Below, piece after piece: positions 33,551-44,684 of a stretch of DNA of 64,000 nucleotides. The stretch is taken from contig CALUOP010000002.1 of assembly GCA_944322305.1 (NCBI GenBank), positions 186,001 through 250,000 of the forward strand, in the 5' to 3' direction. The notes beneath the pieces were generated by a model. It ran no database searches, was not told where the DNA came from, and was given only the letters and a program-made list of their open reading frames with translations. How positions within the stretch are numbered: position 1 is the first letter of the stretch; the number at the start of each line of letters is the position of its first letter. The DNA is from an uncultured Coriobacteriaceae bacterium (lineage in GTDB: Bacteria; Actinomycetota; Coriobacteriia; Coriobacteriales; Coriobacteriaceae). The position numbers were made by a program, and so were the translations under genes.

Positions 33551-34705
33551 TTAGCCCTCGTAGTAGAACATATCGTCCGGCAGCGTGCCGCCCACGGAGG
33601 CCGGGTCGGCGTCGTAGAGCGTCTCCAGGTAGCCGGCCAGCTCGTTGTGCATGGCCGCGCCGGTGTCCCACACGATGTGACAGAAGGGGATGGCCTTCTC
33701 GGCCACGGCGGCGTCGATGATGCCCGCCGCCTCGATGAGCTGCGCCGCGCCGGCCGCGTTCTCGTTCACGTAGTCAACCGAGCGGGTGTAGGCGCCCATG
33801 AGCTCGTCCACCGCCTCGGGATGCTCCTCCACAAACGCGGTGCGCGCCACGGCCACGCCGGTGACGAGCTGCGAGTCGCCGCCTGCGCGCTGCACGGTCT
33901 CATCCCACACGTCGGTGAGGTCGAGCGCCAGCGTGGCGCCCTCGAGCTTTGCCAGGGCGCTCGTGGCGAAAGGCTGGGGCAGCATGGCCACCAGCGTGGG
34001 GTCGGCCTGCAGCGCGGCCAGGCACTCGGCGTGCTCGCTTTTCCACTCGATGGTGAGGTCGGTTGCGGGGTCGACGCCGTTGGCGCGCAGCAGGTACTCC
34101 AGCGCGTACTGCGGGGTGGACCCGCGCCCCGCCGAGACCAGGTGGCATCCGGTCAGGTCGGCGATGGAGTTAACCAGCGTGTCAACCGTTACGATGTCAA
34201 GAACGCCCAGCGTGTTGACGCCGAGCACCTGCACGGCGCCCTCGGTTTTTTGGTAGAGCACCGCCGCCAAGTTGGCCGGCACGCACAGCACGTCCAGCTC
34301 GCCCTGGATAAGCGCGGGCGTGAGCTCGTCAGCCGAGCCGGCGAGCGTGAACTCGTAGGTGTTGGCAAGCTGGCCGATGTGCGCGGGGTCCTTGGCGAAG
34401 GCGTCGTCGGCCTGGTCGGCGACCGCCGACCCGTCGATGAAGCCAGCCGCCGCCATGAGGCCCGCAAGCCCCATGCCCGTGGGGCCCTTGAGCGCGCCGA
34501 TGCGCAGGGTTGCGCCGGCGGCGCCGGCGGACAGCGCTGCGGAGCCGGCGGAGGTGCTGCCGGCGGCTCCGCTCTTCTCGCCTTGGCCGGCGCATCCGGC
34601 GCCAAACGCCGCAAGAGAGGCGCTGCCCAAGGCGGCGGCGCCGAGCGCAAGCGCCCGCCGGCGGCTTATCGGGGTCTGCATGGGGGTGGTGCGGTTGCAA
34701 GGCAT
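33551..34705 (-). CDS. ABC transporter substrate-binding lipoprotein with Tat-like signal
   Basis: The protein has 384 residues. ATG 34705 is used; ATG 34681 (MQTPISRRR) is an alternative. The signal has SRRRALALG and a lipobox ending GAGC, so export by Tat and lipid anchoring are likely. The mature part is a type 2 periplasmic binding protein of the SsuA/ThiY/NMT1 kind: LRIGALKGPTGMGLAGL at its start, GELDVLCVPANLAAVLYQK, and SAGRGSTPQYALEYLLR. It feeds the fused transporter one base downstream. The ligand is unknown; a two-gene ABC importer is the notable feature. Confidence 0.85.
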   Translation of the reverse strand: MPCNRTTPMQTPISRRRALALGAAALGSASLAAFGAGCAGQGEKSGAAGSTSAGSAALSAGAAGATLRIGALKGPTGMGLAGLMAAAGFIDGSAVADQADDAFAKDPAHIGQLANTYEFTLAGSADELTPALIQGELDVLCVPANLAAVLYQKTEGAVQVLGVNTLGVLDIVTVDTLVNSIADLTGCHLVSAGRGSTPQYALEYLLRANGVDPATDLTIEWKSEHAECLAALQADPTLVAMLPQPFATSALAKLEGATLALDLTDVWDETVQRAGGDSQLVTGVAVARTAFVEEHPEAVDELMGAYTRSVDYVNENAAGAAQLIEAAGIIDAAVAEKAIPFCHIVWDTGAAMHNELAGYLETLYDADPASVGGTLPDDMFYYEG

Positions 34706-34785
34706 GGTGCTCAGAGCTCCTCAGGTGGGGCGACGCGGCGCGCCGAGGTGTATCAGATGAGCATCATTTTACCGCGCCTGCCTTG

Positions 34786-36207
34786 CTACGCCTCCGAGCG
34801 CTCGGCTATGGGCACGTAAGGCTTGTTGTCCATCACGGTTACGTATGCCGGGCGGATGATGCGGTTCACGCCGTAGAGCTCCTCCATGCGGTGCGCGGCC
34901 CAGCCGGCCATGCGCGACACCGCGAACAGCGGGGTGTACAGGTCCTGAGGGACGCCCAGCATGTGGTAGACCAGGCCGGTGTACATGTCGATGTTGGCGC
35001 AGATGGGCTTCTTGGTGCCGCGCACGTTGGCGATGATCTCGGGCGCCAGGCGCTCGATCGAGGCGATGAGGTTGTACTCGGGCTCAAGGTCCTTCACCGC
35101 GGCCAGGTGCGCCGCGTAGCGCTTGCAGATCTGCGCGCGCGGGTCCGAGAGCGTGTAGACCGCGTGGCCCATGCCGTAGATGAGGCCCGTCTCGTCAAAG
35201 GCCTTCTTGCGCGCGATCTTCTCCAGATAGCAGGCGAGCTCGTCGTCGTTGTCCCAGCGCGCAACGTGGGTCATGATGTCCTTCTGCATGGCGGTGACCT
35301 TGGCGTTGGCGCCGCCGTGGCGCGGGCCCTTGAGCGAGCCGATGGCCGCCGCGTACGCCGAGTAGGCGTCGGTGGCCGAGGAGGACAGCACGCGGCAGGC
35401 GAAGGTGGAGTTGTTGCCGCCGCCGTGCTCGGCGTGGAGCATGAGCATGACGTCGAGCATCATGGCCTCGTCGCGGGTGAAGTCGTCCCCGCCGCGCAGC
35501 ACCTGCAGGACCGTCTCGGCCACGGAGTAGGAGGGGACGGGCGAGGGCACGTGGGCGTCGCGGCCCTCCATCTCGGCGAGGCGCGCCACGTGCGCGATAG
35601 CCGCCATGCGCGGCAGGCGGGCGATAAGCGAGGCCGCCACGTCGATCTCGTGCTCGGGGTCGGTGGTGTCGGGGTTGGCGTCGAAGGCGTACAGCATCAG
35701 CACGGCGCGCTGGAGCACGTTCATGATGCTCGACGACCGAGTGGGCATCGGGAACTCGTAGACGTACTCGCGGTCGAGGAAGCGGAAGTCGGCGATGCGC
35801 TGGCGGAAGTCGTACAGCTCGCCCTTGGTGGGTAGGAATCCCGTTATGAGCAGGTAGGCCACTTCCTCGTAGCCGAAGCGATCCTCCGCCTGGGCGTTGC
35901 GCACCAGGTCCTTAACGTCGTAGCCGCGGTAGGTGAGCCTGCCCTCGTCGGGCACGGCCACGCCGTCGACCTTCTTGTAGCCGTGAACGTCGCAGATGCG
36001 GGTGAGTCCGGCTACCACGCCGCTGCCGTCGGCGTTGCGCAGGCCGCGCTTCACGTCGTGCTCGGCAAAGAGCTTCTCCTCGTACGGCTCGAAGTTCGTG
36101 AGGCTGTGGTAGAGCCGTTCGCCGTCGGAGCCGATGTGGCGCTTCGCTGCAAAGTCCTCCAGGTGGCGGTTCTTCATCGGCCCGTAGGCGAATTTCATGT
36201 GCTCCAT
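34786..36207 (-). CDS. gltA: Citrate synthase family protein
   Basis: The protein has 473 residues. ATG 36207 follows AAGGAGG. It condenses acetyl-CoA with oxaloacetate. Family residues are visible: HAEHGGGNNSTF (substrate His), GPRHGGAN, GMGHAVYTLSDPR (second catalytic His and the conserved Asp/Arg), and a late VDMYTG-like ANIDMYTGLVYHMLG. The N-terminal 70 residues are longer than in the short Gram-positive enzymes. 2-Methylcitrate synthase cannot be excluded. No other TCA gene is in the window, so a biosynthetic role toward 2-oxoglutarate/glutamate is probable. Confidence 0.9.
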   Translation of the reverse strand: MEHMKFAYGPMKNRHLEDFAAKRHIGSDGERLYHSLTNFEPYEEKLFAEHDVKRGLRNADGSGVVAGLTRICDVHGYKKVDGVAVPDEGRLTYRGYDVKDLVRNAQAEDRFGYEEVAYLLITGFLPTKGELYDFRQRIADFRFLDREYVYEFPMPTRSSSIMNVLQRAVLMLYAFDANPDTTDPEHEIDVAASLIARLPRMAAIAHVARLAEMEGRDAHVPSPVPSYSVAETVLQVLRGGDDFTRDEAMMLDVMLMLHAEHGGGNNSTFACRVLSSSATDAYSAYAAAIGSLKGPRHGGANAKVTAMQKDIMTHVARWDNDDELACYLEKIARKKAFDETGLIYGMGHAVYTLSDPRAQICKRYAAHLAAVKDLEPEYNLIASIERLAPEIIANVRGTKKPICANIDMYTGLVYHMLGVPQDLYTPLFAVSRMAGWAAHRMEELYGVNRIIRPAYVTVMDNKPYVPIAERSEA

Positions 36208-36346
36208 GATGCCTCCTTAGCAGTCGCGCGAAAGGGTAGGGGAAATCGCGGCCGGAGCGGGCCGTGAGATACGCGGTATGCGGCGGTAGCTCAAGGGCGT
36301 CAGCGTCGGCCGACCGGGTGGCGCAGCAGGCGTCGAGCGCTTCGGC

Positions 36347-36634
36347 TTAGAGCCGGTGCATGAAGTTGAAAACGTCCTCGCGCTGCACGGAGATGGTGAG
36401 GCCGGTGTTCTCGCCCAAGTCGGAGAGGCTGGCCTGCAGGGAGGAGAAGTCGCAGGTGGCGGGTGCCAGGTCGGCGAGCATCGTCATCGTGAAGGTGTCC
36501 TCGACGATGCTCTGCGTGATGTCGCGGATGTCGACGTTACCCTCGGCGAGGATGCCGGCAACGCGGGCAACGATGCCGGGGCGGTTCTTGCCCAGCACGG
36601 TGACAACGATACGGTCGGCAGAGGTTGCTGCCAT
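36347..36634 (-). CDS. ACT-domain protein, UPF0237 type
   Basis: The protein has 95 residues. ATG 36634 is chosen because GAAGGAGG lies 5 bases before it; a longer frame exists upstream without such a site. It is a single ACT domain starting RIVVTVLGKNRPGIVARVAG with ILAEGNVDIRDITQSI. ACT domains bind amino acids or related small ligands. This stand-alone type is widespread and of unknown function. It lies 139 bp upstream of citrate synthase on the same strand. Confidence 0.88.
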   Translation of the reverse strand: MAATSADRIVVTVLGKNRPGIVARVAGILAEGNVDIRDITQSIVEDTFTMTMLADLAPATCDFSSLQASLSDLGENTGLTISVQREDVFNFMHRL

Positions 36635-36851
36635 GGTACCTCCTTCAGGGCGGCGGCCAGCACCGCCGACGAAACGCGTCTGTACAGATTCAACCTTTAT
36701 ACCCAAAACGCCCCGCAGAAGCGAGCGGCGTCGTATGAAACCAACCGTTCACAATGCTGCGGCTCCGCTGAGGGGCGGGTCCGGCGGGCTGCGTTGTCGC
36801 CTGCGCTGCGTGGTGACTTTATGGCGGCGGACGCGCGCGAGGCCAACGTGG

Positions 36852-36857
36852 TACACT
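36852..36857 (+). promoter_or_regulatory. rpmE -10 box
   Basis: TACACT 87 bp upstream of the rpmE start, placing the transcript start near 36864, directly before the two leader hairpins. No good -35. Confidence 0.4.
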
Positions 36858-36863
36858 AGCCAA

Positions 36864-36943
36864 GTTGTCTCGCCTTGGTCGGAAACCAAGGCAACCCCTT
36901 ACGCCCTGATTGGAAACCAGGGCACGAGCTAAGGAGTCATCCC
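36864..36943 (+). ncRNA. Structured leader of rpmE (candidate L31 autoregulatory RNA)
   Basis: Two hairpins 31 nt apart share a loop sequence: GCCTTGGT/ACCAAGGC (36872-36892) and GCCCTG/CAGGGC (36903-36923), both presenting GGAAACCA. The second ends about 8 nt before TAAGGAG. L31 leaders that bind excess L31 have been described computationally in several bacterial groups; this pair fits that kind of control. Confidence 0.6.
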
Positions 36944-37381
36944 ATGAAGCAAGGCATCCATCCCGAGTACATGGAGTGCACCGTCCGCTGCTCCTGCGGC
37001 AACACCTTCGTGACCCATTCCACGGTTCCGGAGATCCGCGTCGAGCTCTGCAACGAGTGCCACCCGTTCTACACCGGCCAGCAGAAGTTCGTGGACACCG
37101 GTGGACGCGTCCAGCGCTTCGCCGACAAGTTCGGTGGCGCCGCCAAGGCCGCCCTGGAGCGCGAGGCTGCCAAGAAGGCCGAGCGCGCCAAGAAGGCCGC
37201 CGAGGCCGAGGCCGCCAAGAAGGCCGAGCGCGACGCCAAGGCCGCCGAGAAGGCCAAGCGCGCCGAGAAGTTCGCCGCCGAGGCTGCCAAGAAGGCTGAG
37301 GAGGCCGAGGCTGTCGAGGTCAAGGCCGAGGTCGAGGCTGCTGCCGACGAGACCATCGCCGAGGAGCAGGCTGCCGAGTAG
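36944..37381 (+). CDS. rpmE: Ribosomal protein bL31 with Lys/Ala/Glu tail
   Basis: The protein has 145 residues. ATG 36944 follows TAAGGAG. Residues 1-70 are a normal zinc-type L31: MKQGIHPEY, the cysteines in CSCGNTF and [10 protein letters not shown], and a [11 protein letters not shown] end. The remaining 75 residues are a charged coiled-coil-like tail of [14 protein letters not shown] repeats ending acidic. L31 bridges the subunits, so an exposed tail of this size is unusual. The zinc form suggests replacement by a zinc-free paralogue is not in play here. A terminator follows. Confidence 0.92.
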   Translation: MKQGIHPEYMECTVRCSCGNTFVTHSTVPEIRVELCNECHPFYTGQQKFVDTGGRVQRFADKFGGAAKAALEREAAKKAERAKKAAEAEAAKKAERDAKAAEKAKRAEKFAAEAAKKAEEAEAVEVKAEVEAAADETIAEEQAAE

Positions 37382-37424
37382 GCGCTTCTCGCCTGACGCT
37401 GCGCCGCACCCGAGCGCATAGCGT

Positions 37425-37463
37425 AACGCCCGCCGTTGGAGCTCCCAGCGGCGGGCGTTTTTT
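37425..37463. terminator. Bidirectional terminator between rpmE and the HAD gene
   Basis: Stem AACGCCCGCCG / CGGCGGGCGTT with a TTTTTT run on the plus strand, between convergent genes. Confidence 0.85.
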
Positions 37464-37490
37464 GTGGCCCAATGGCTGGCCTGTGGCGCG

Positions 37491-38339
37491 TCACTCGGTT
37501 GCGGCGCGCTGGGTGCGCAGCGTGCGCATGATGTGCTTGGGCACGGCGTGCAGCGCGCACGGGCCGATCACGGTGCCGGCGGCCCGCTTGGCGGCGTCGC
37601 TGCCGTTGCTGGTGGCGTAGGCGTGGGCAAAGCGCTCGAGCATCTCTATGTCGTTGCCGCCGTCGCCGTACACCGCCACCTCGTCTTCCGAGAACCCCAG
37701 GTAGCGGGCGAGGTAGGCCACCGCCGTGCCCTTGTTCACGTCCTTGTCGGTGATCTCGAACATCGACGGGTCGAAGGGGGCGTTCACCACCGAGTCGGCG
37801 TGCTCGGCGATGAACGACTTCAGCTCGTGTTCGCGGACGGCGTCGCGCACGTGGCAGTTGATCTTCAGGATGTCGCGCGAGAGGATGTCGGCCGGCGTCT
37901 GGTCAAAGCGGCAGTCGGCGAGGAACTTGGCGCGCATCGGCCGCATCACTAGGCCGAGAAGCCCCCGGCGCCCGCCGTAGGCTGCGTGGCGCTCGCGCGA
38001 CTCGGTGACGAAGACGTGGTCGTAGCCGATGCAGTCGAAGCCGAGGTCGGGGAAGGCGCGCAGAAGCCCCTCGATGAACGCCTTGTCGATGGGCTTGGCG
38101 TAGATGAGCTCGCCTTCGGTGTTGAAGACCATGGCGCCGTTCATGCCCACGGCGTGCATGCGCACCTTGTCGAACCCGAAGTCGACGCGCTGCTGCGCGC
38201 GCATGTTGCGGCCTGTGGCCACGGTGAACTCGAGGCCGGCCTCCTCAACGGCGCGTATCGCCTTGAGCACGGTCTTGTCCACTTGGTGGAAGTAGTTGAG
38301 AAGCGTTCCGTCCAAATCGCATGCGAACAGCTTGATCAC
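37491..38339 (-). CDS. Cof-type HAD-IIB phosphatase
   Basis: The protein has 282 residues. GTG 38339 follows GAGGAAGGAGAG. Motif I is FACDLDGTLLNYF, motif II ATGR, and motif IV YGDGGNDIEML. The C2B cap carries a basic RRGLLGLVMRPMRAKF stretch. It is likely a sugar- or cofactor-phosphate phosphatase; substrate unknown. It is only distantly similar to the HAD at 31117. It ends in TGA and is divergent from the first toxin gene. Confidence 0.87.
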   Translation of the reverse strand: MIKLFACDLDGTLLNYFHQVDKTVLKAIRAVEEAGLEFTVATGRNMRAQQRVDFGFDKVRMHAVGMNGAMVFNTEGELIYAKPIDKAFIEGLLRAFPDLGFDCIGYDHVFVTESRERHAAYGGRRGLLGLVMRPMRAKFLADCRFDQTPADILSRDILKINCHVRDAVREHELKSFIAEHADSVVNAPFDPSMFEITDKDVNKGTAVAYLARYLGFSEDEVAVYGDGGNDIEMLERFAHAYATSNGSDAAKRAAGTVIGPCALHAVPKHIMRTLRTQRAATE

Positions 38340-38713
38340 GCGCGGCTCTCCTTCCTCGTTTTGCCGCGCAAAAGTCTAGCACGCACCCGCTGGGCGCACC
38401 CGCGCTGCACACAACCTGCGCCAACCCTTGACGTCGCCCTTACGCGGACGAGATCTTTCGCTGCTACCGTGGGGCTTTTGTGGCGTTTCTCGCCGGTTCG
38501 CAGCACAACATGTTGCTTTGTGGGTTTTCTCGCACCTGGTACCAGGGGCAAGCAAGAACCGTGCCAGACGCTGCCCGCTTCGCGCCAAGAATCCGATCGG
38601 GTTTCTGATAGAACGCGGTTAGACGCTCGCGTGACCATGGGCGTGCACATGGAGGCGCCGGGCGGTTGGCATACTTGTCAAGCGTCTCCGATCGGATACA
38701 GTTTGGAGGTGCA
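38340..38713. other. 374-bp divergent gap with a 40-bp-spaced direct repeat
   Basis: Two copies of a block ending TTTGTGGgttttctcg-like sequence (TTTCT at 38486 and 38526) lie 40 bp apart. The rest is unpatterned. Near the right end, TTGTCA (38675-38680), a 16-bp spacer and TACAGT (38697-38702) could be the toxin promoter, overlapping an extended -10 (TGGCATACT at 38667-38675). No ORF with a ribosome-binding site. Confidence 0.4.
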
Positions 38714-39034
38714 ATGCTTGCTGTTTGGAGGTCAGAGCGCGTTGACCGCTGGCTGCGCACGTTACGTGACACGACGGCTCGCACCCGCATTCTGCTTGCG
38801 ATCGACGCCATGACGTTGCGTGGCGAGCCGGTCGGCGATTGGAAGAGTGTTGCCGGGATTTCCGGCCTGTTTGAGCCGCGTGTGCATGTTGGGCCGGGGT
38901 ACCGGTTGTATTTTGCTTTTGAGGGCACAAGCGTTTTGCTTTTGCTGGTGGGCGGAGACAAGTCGACCCAGCTGCGGGACATCAAGCAGGCTAAAGCAAT
39001 CTTGCGTGATTGGAGGGAACACCATGGGCGATGA
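38714..39034 (+). CDS. RelE/HigB-like toxin of a type II toxin-antitoxin system (module 1)
   Basis: The protein has 106 residues. ATG 38714 follows TTTGGAGG. It belongs to the addiction-module killer (Gp49/HigB-like) family: ERVDRWLRTLRDTTART near the start, GEPVGDWKSVAG, the GYRLYFAFEG strand, and VGGDKSTQLRDIKQAKAI at the end. Such proteins cleave mRNA on the ribosome. The toxin gene comes first and its stop overlaps the antitoxin start by 11 bases, the order typical of this subfamily. Confidence 0.85.
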   Translation: MLAVWRSERVDRWLRTLRDTTARTRILLAIDAMTLRGEPVGDWKSVAGISGLFEPRVHVGPGYRLYFAFEGTSVLLLLVGGDKSTQLRDIKQAKAILRDWREHHGR

Positions 39035-39362
39035 GTTCCTACCGTATGACACGAGCGAATATCTGGATGACGAGGCTGCGGTCGAGGCGTACCTGCGCGA
39101 GGCGTTCTCAACAGGGGACGCCGAGCTCATCCAGCTGGCGCTGGGCAATGTGGCCAAAGCTCGGGGCATGACGTTTGTTGCCGAGAAAACAGGTATGAGC
39201 CGCACGAGCTTGTACCGTGCGTTTCAGCGCGGGTCGCAGCCTTCGTTCAAAACCGTGCTCAACGTGATGCAGTCCCTGGGGTTTTCGCTGCAGACTCGGC
39301 GGATTGACGGGAACCCTGAGGAAGATGACGCCGCCAAGCGGTCTGTACATCTCGGTGCATAA
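39024..39362 (+). CDS. Addiction-module antitoxin with HTH (module 1)
   Basis: The protein has 112 residues. ATG 39024 lies inside the toxin end after TTGGAGGGAAC. The N-terminal half (YDTSEYLDDEAAVEAYLREAF) should wrap the toxin. The C-terminal half is a Cro-like helix-turn-helix (MTFVAEKTGMSRTSLYRAF, then FKTVLNVMQSLGFSL), which would repress the operon. It is the HI1420-type partner of the upstream toxin. An AT-rich stretch (39363-39504) separates it from module 2. Confidence 0.87.
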   Translation: MGDEFLPYDTSEYLDDEAAVEAYLREAFSTGDAELIQLALGNVAKARGMTFVAEKTGMSRTSLYRAFQRGSQPSFKTVLNVMQSLGFSLQTRRIDGNPEEDDAAKRSVHLGA

Positions 39363-39504
39363 GGTGGCGCACAAGCAACATCCTCGGCACGACATTTCAT
39401 TGGTTAAGGCGTAACTGGTGGACACCAGATGCCAATCTATGCTGCAAATAAATACTCTATTTCTATAGTACGCTAAAAATATGATATTATCGAGAAGGCG
39501 GATC

Positions 39505-39864
39505 ATGTGGGAGATACGCGTTGAGTGGATAGCGGATTGGCTCGATCAACAAGACGAGGCGACGCTTGCGTGCGTATACGCTGCTTTTGACGTGCTGCAG
39601 AGGGAGGGTTCGGCGCTGGGAAGACCGCTGGTGGATTCGTTGGACCATGCGGGCCGCTTTCACCTGAAGGAGCTGCGCCCCGCTTCGCCGGGTCGCACCG
39701 AGATCCGTATCATCTTTGCGTTCGACCCTCGCCGCCGCGCGGTCATGCTGCTGGCGGGAGACAAGGCGGCCGGAAAGCGGTCCGAGCGCTGGGCTCGCTG
39801 GTATCGTCGGGCAATCCCCGAGACAGAGCGCCGCCTTGCCGTGCATTTGAGTGAAACGGAGTGA
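39505..39864 (+). CDS. RelE/ParE-family toxin (module 2)
   Basis: The protein has 119 residues. ATG 39505 is chosen for GAGAAGGCGG upstream; ATG 39481 is an alternative. Gp49/HigB-like features: RFHLKELRPASPGRTEIRI, then IFAFDPRRRAVMLLAGDKA and a Trp/Arg-rich end. It is not a close copy of module 1. Its upstream 140 bp are markedly AT-richer than the chromosome (TATGATATTATC with overlapping -10-like boxes), suggesting acquisition by transfer. It ends TGA 3 bases before the antitoxin start. Confidence 0.83.
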   Translation: MWEIRVEWIADWLDQQDEATLACVYAAFDVLQREGSALGRPLVDSLDHAGRFHLKELRPASPGRTEIRIIFAFDPRRRAVMLLAGDKAAGKRSERWARWYRRAIPETERRLAVHLSETE

Positions 39865-39866
39865 GC

Positions 39867-40175
39867 ATGGAGCCGTTGTCGTACCGCGCTTACCGCGCAG
39901 AGCACCCGGTTAGCGAGATCAGCATGGAGATTGCGCGAGCCGCCACCGACAAGAAGATTCGCGCTTACGAGCTCCGTCAGGCGAGAAAAGCGTGCCACCT
40001 GACCCAAGAGCAGCTTTCGGCGCGGATGGGCGTGGGGCAGAAGCGTATCTCGGCGTTGGAAAACGGCAAGCTCGACAGCCTGAAGATCGACACCCTGCGG
40101 CGTTACGTGGCCGGGCTGGGCGGAACGCTCGAGATCGCCGCCAAGCTTCCCGGGGGAACGGTCCGTCTCGTCTAA
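39867..40175 (+). CDS. HigA-like XRE antitoxin (module 2)
   Basis: The protein has 102 residues. ATG 39867 follows AACGGAGTG. A short N-terminal arm precedes an XRE helix-turn-helix: ELRQARKACHLTQEQLSARM, GVGQKRISALENG, then LDTLRRYVAGLGGTLEIAAK. It should neutralise the preceding toxin and repress the operon. The 180 bp before secA hold no other gene. Confidence 0.88.
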   Translation: MEPLSYRAYRAEHPVSEISMEIARAATDKKIRAYELRQARKACHLTQEQLSARMGVGQKRISALENGKLDSLKIDTLRRYVAGLGGTLEIAAKLPGGTVRLV

Positions 40176-40355
40176 GGCCCCTGCGCCATACGCCTCCTTG
40201 CGCGCTCCTTACATGGTTTCTTTGTTCGCGTCGGCGCTTGCGTGCGCAACTCGCGGGGCATGTTGCTAGAGTAGGGCCCGACTGATTACACGCTGCACGC
40301 AGCGGGCGCCCGCAGGGAAGCGCCGGTGCGTGCGCCGCACGACCGAAGGATTCGC

Positions 40356-43357
<3,002 letters not shown>

Positions 43358-43358
<1 letters not shown>

Positions 43359-44494
43359 TGGAGGCGGTTTCGCGGGCAGAGCTCGAGGCGCTGGGCGCGC
43401 GTCTTTCCGAGGTGGAGCAGTACCTGCACCTGGACGAGAAGCGCACGCGCATCGTGGCGCTCGAGCAGCAGAGCGCCGCGCCCGGCTTCTGGGACGACGC
43501 CGAGGCGGCGCGCTCTCTCATGAGCGAGCTTGCGCAGATGAAAGACGACGTGGAGGCCGTGGAGCGTGCGCGCGCCATGCTGTCCGACGCCGGTGCGGCG
43601 CTCGACCTGGCCGACGAGATGGACGGCGACGAGGAGCTTCTCGCCGAGGCGCAGAAGCTGGCCTGCGAGCTTGAGCGCAACGTGGACGAGCTGGAACTGG
43701 CGAGCTGGTTTACCGGCGAGTTCGACCACGGCGACGCCATTCTCACCATTAAGCCGGGGCAGGGCGGCCTGGAGGCCCAGGACTGGACCTTCATGCTGTT
43801 CAAGATGTACATGAAGTACTGCGAGCGCCGCGGCTGGAAGGTCACGGTGAACGACTGCCCCGCTGCCGAGGTCATCGGCATCGACCGCGCCACCATCACG
43901 GTGGAGGGCAAGAACGCCTTCGGGATGCTGCGCGCCGAGGCCGGCGTGCACCGCTTGGTGCGCATCAGCCCCACCGACGCCAAGAAGCGCCGCCAGACCA
44001 CCTTCGCCGGCGTGGAGGTCATCCCGGTGCTGCCCGACAACATCGACATCGAGATCGCCCCGGATGACATCCGCGTGGACGTGTACCACGCCAGCGGCCC
44101 GGGCGGCCAGGGCGTCAACACCACCGACTCGGCCGTGCGCGTGACGCACCTGCCCACCGGCATCGTGGTGACCTGCCAAAACGAGCGCTCCCAGATCCAG
44201 AACAAGGCGGCGTGCATGCAGATCCTCAAGGCGCGCCTGTACGAGCTGGAGCTCAAGAAGCGCGCCGAGCAGCTCGACGAGATCCGCGGCCCCAAGACCG
44301 AGATCGGCTTCGGCAACCAGATCCGCAGCTACGTGCTCTATCCCTACCAGATGGTGAAGGATCTGCGCACGGGTGTGGAGACGGGCAACGTGGAGAGCGT
44401 GCTGGAGGACGGCGACCTGGATCCGTTCATCATCGGCTACCACCGCTGGGCCACTGGCAACGCCGACGGTGCCGAGGCGGCCGATCCAGCGTAG
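43358..44494 (+). CDS. prfB: Peptide chain release factor 2 with SPT in place of SPF
   Basis: The protein has 378 residues. ATG 43358 overlaps secA and follows GGGAGGA. It is a class I release factor with the catalytic GGQ at 249-251 (SGPGGQGVNTTDSAVR). The surrounding HRLVRIS...RRQTTFAGVEVIPV is RF2-specific and rules out RF1. At the codon-reading tripeptide, residues 204-206, the gene reads Ser-Pro-Thr (AGC CCC ACC, 43967-43975) followed by DAKKRR, where other RF2 have Ser-Pro-Phe then Asp-x-x-Gly-Arg-Arg. The usual in-frame UGA frameshift site near codon 25 is absent, so self-regulation by UGA is lost. Confidence 0.95.
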
Positions 44495-44551
44495 AATCGA
44501 GCGTGCGGCAGCGCGTGGCGGGAGGCGTTTGTGCGGTTTTGCCTGCCGGCG

Positions 44552-44593
44552 TTAGCAAATGCTAATGCGCGCGCAGACCGCTTGCGCTATAAC
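44552..44593 (+). promoter_or_regulatory. Fnr-like box and promoter of the Crp/Fnr gene
   Basis: Inverted repeat TTAGC-AAAT-GCTAA (44552-44565) has the 5-4-5 layout of Fnr sites. TATAAC (44588-44593) is a good -10. With a start site about 7 bases later, the repeat is centred near -41.5, the class II activator position. Confidence 0.55.
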
Positions 44594-44609
44594 GATAGGT
44601 GGGTCGGGC

Positions 44610-44660
44610 AGCTCGCTTGCACCGGAGTTATCGCGTAATCGATACCGGGGCAAGCGAGCT
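44610..44660 (+). terminator. Stem-loop in the prfB-crp gap
   Basis: AGCTCGCTTGC-ACCGG (44610-44625) pairs with CCGGG-CAAGCGAGCT (44645-44660), followed by TTTCTC. It lies downstream of the predicted crp promoter, so it could terminate secA-prfB and attenuate the regulator gene. Confidence 0.6.
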
Positions 44661-44684
44661 TTCTCGTCAGGGGGGGTCTTTTCC

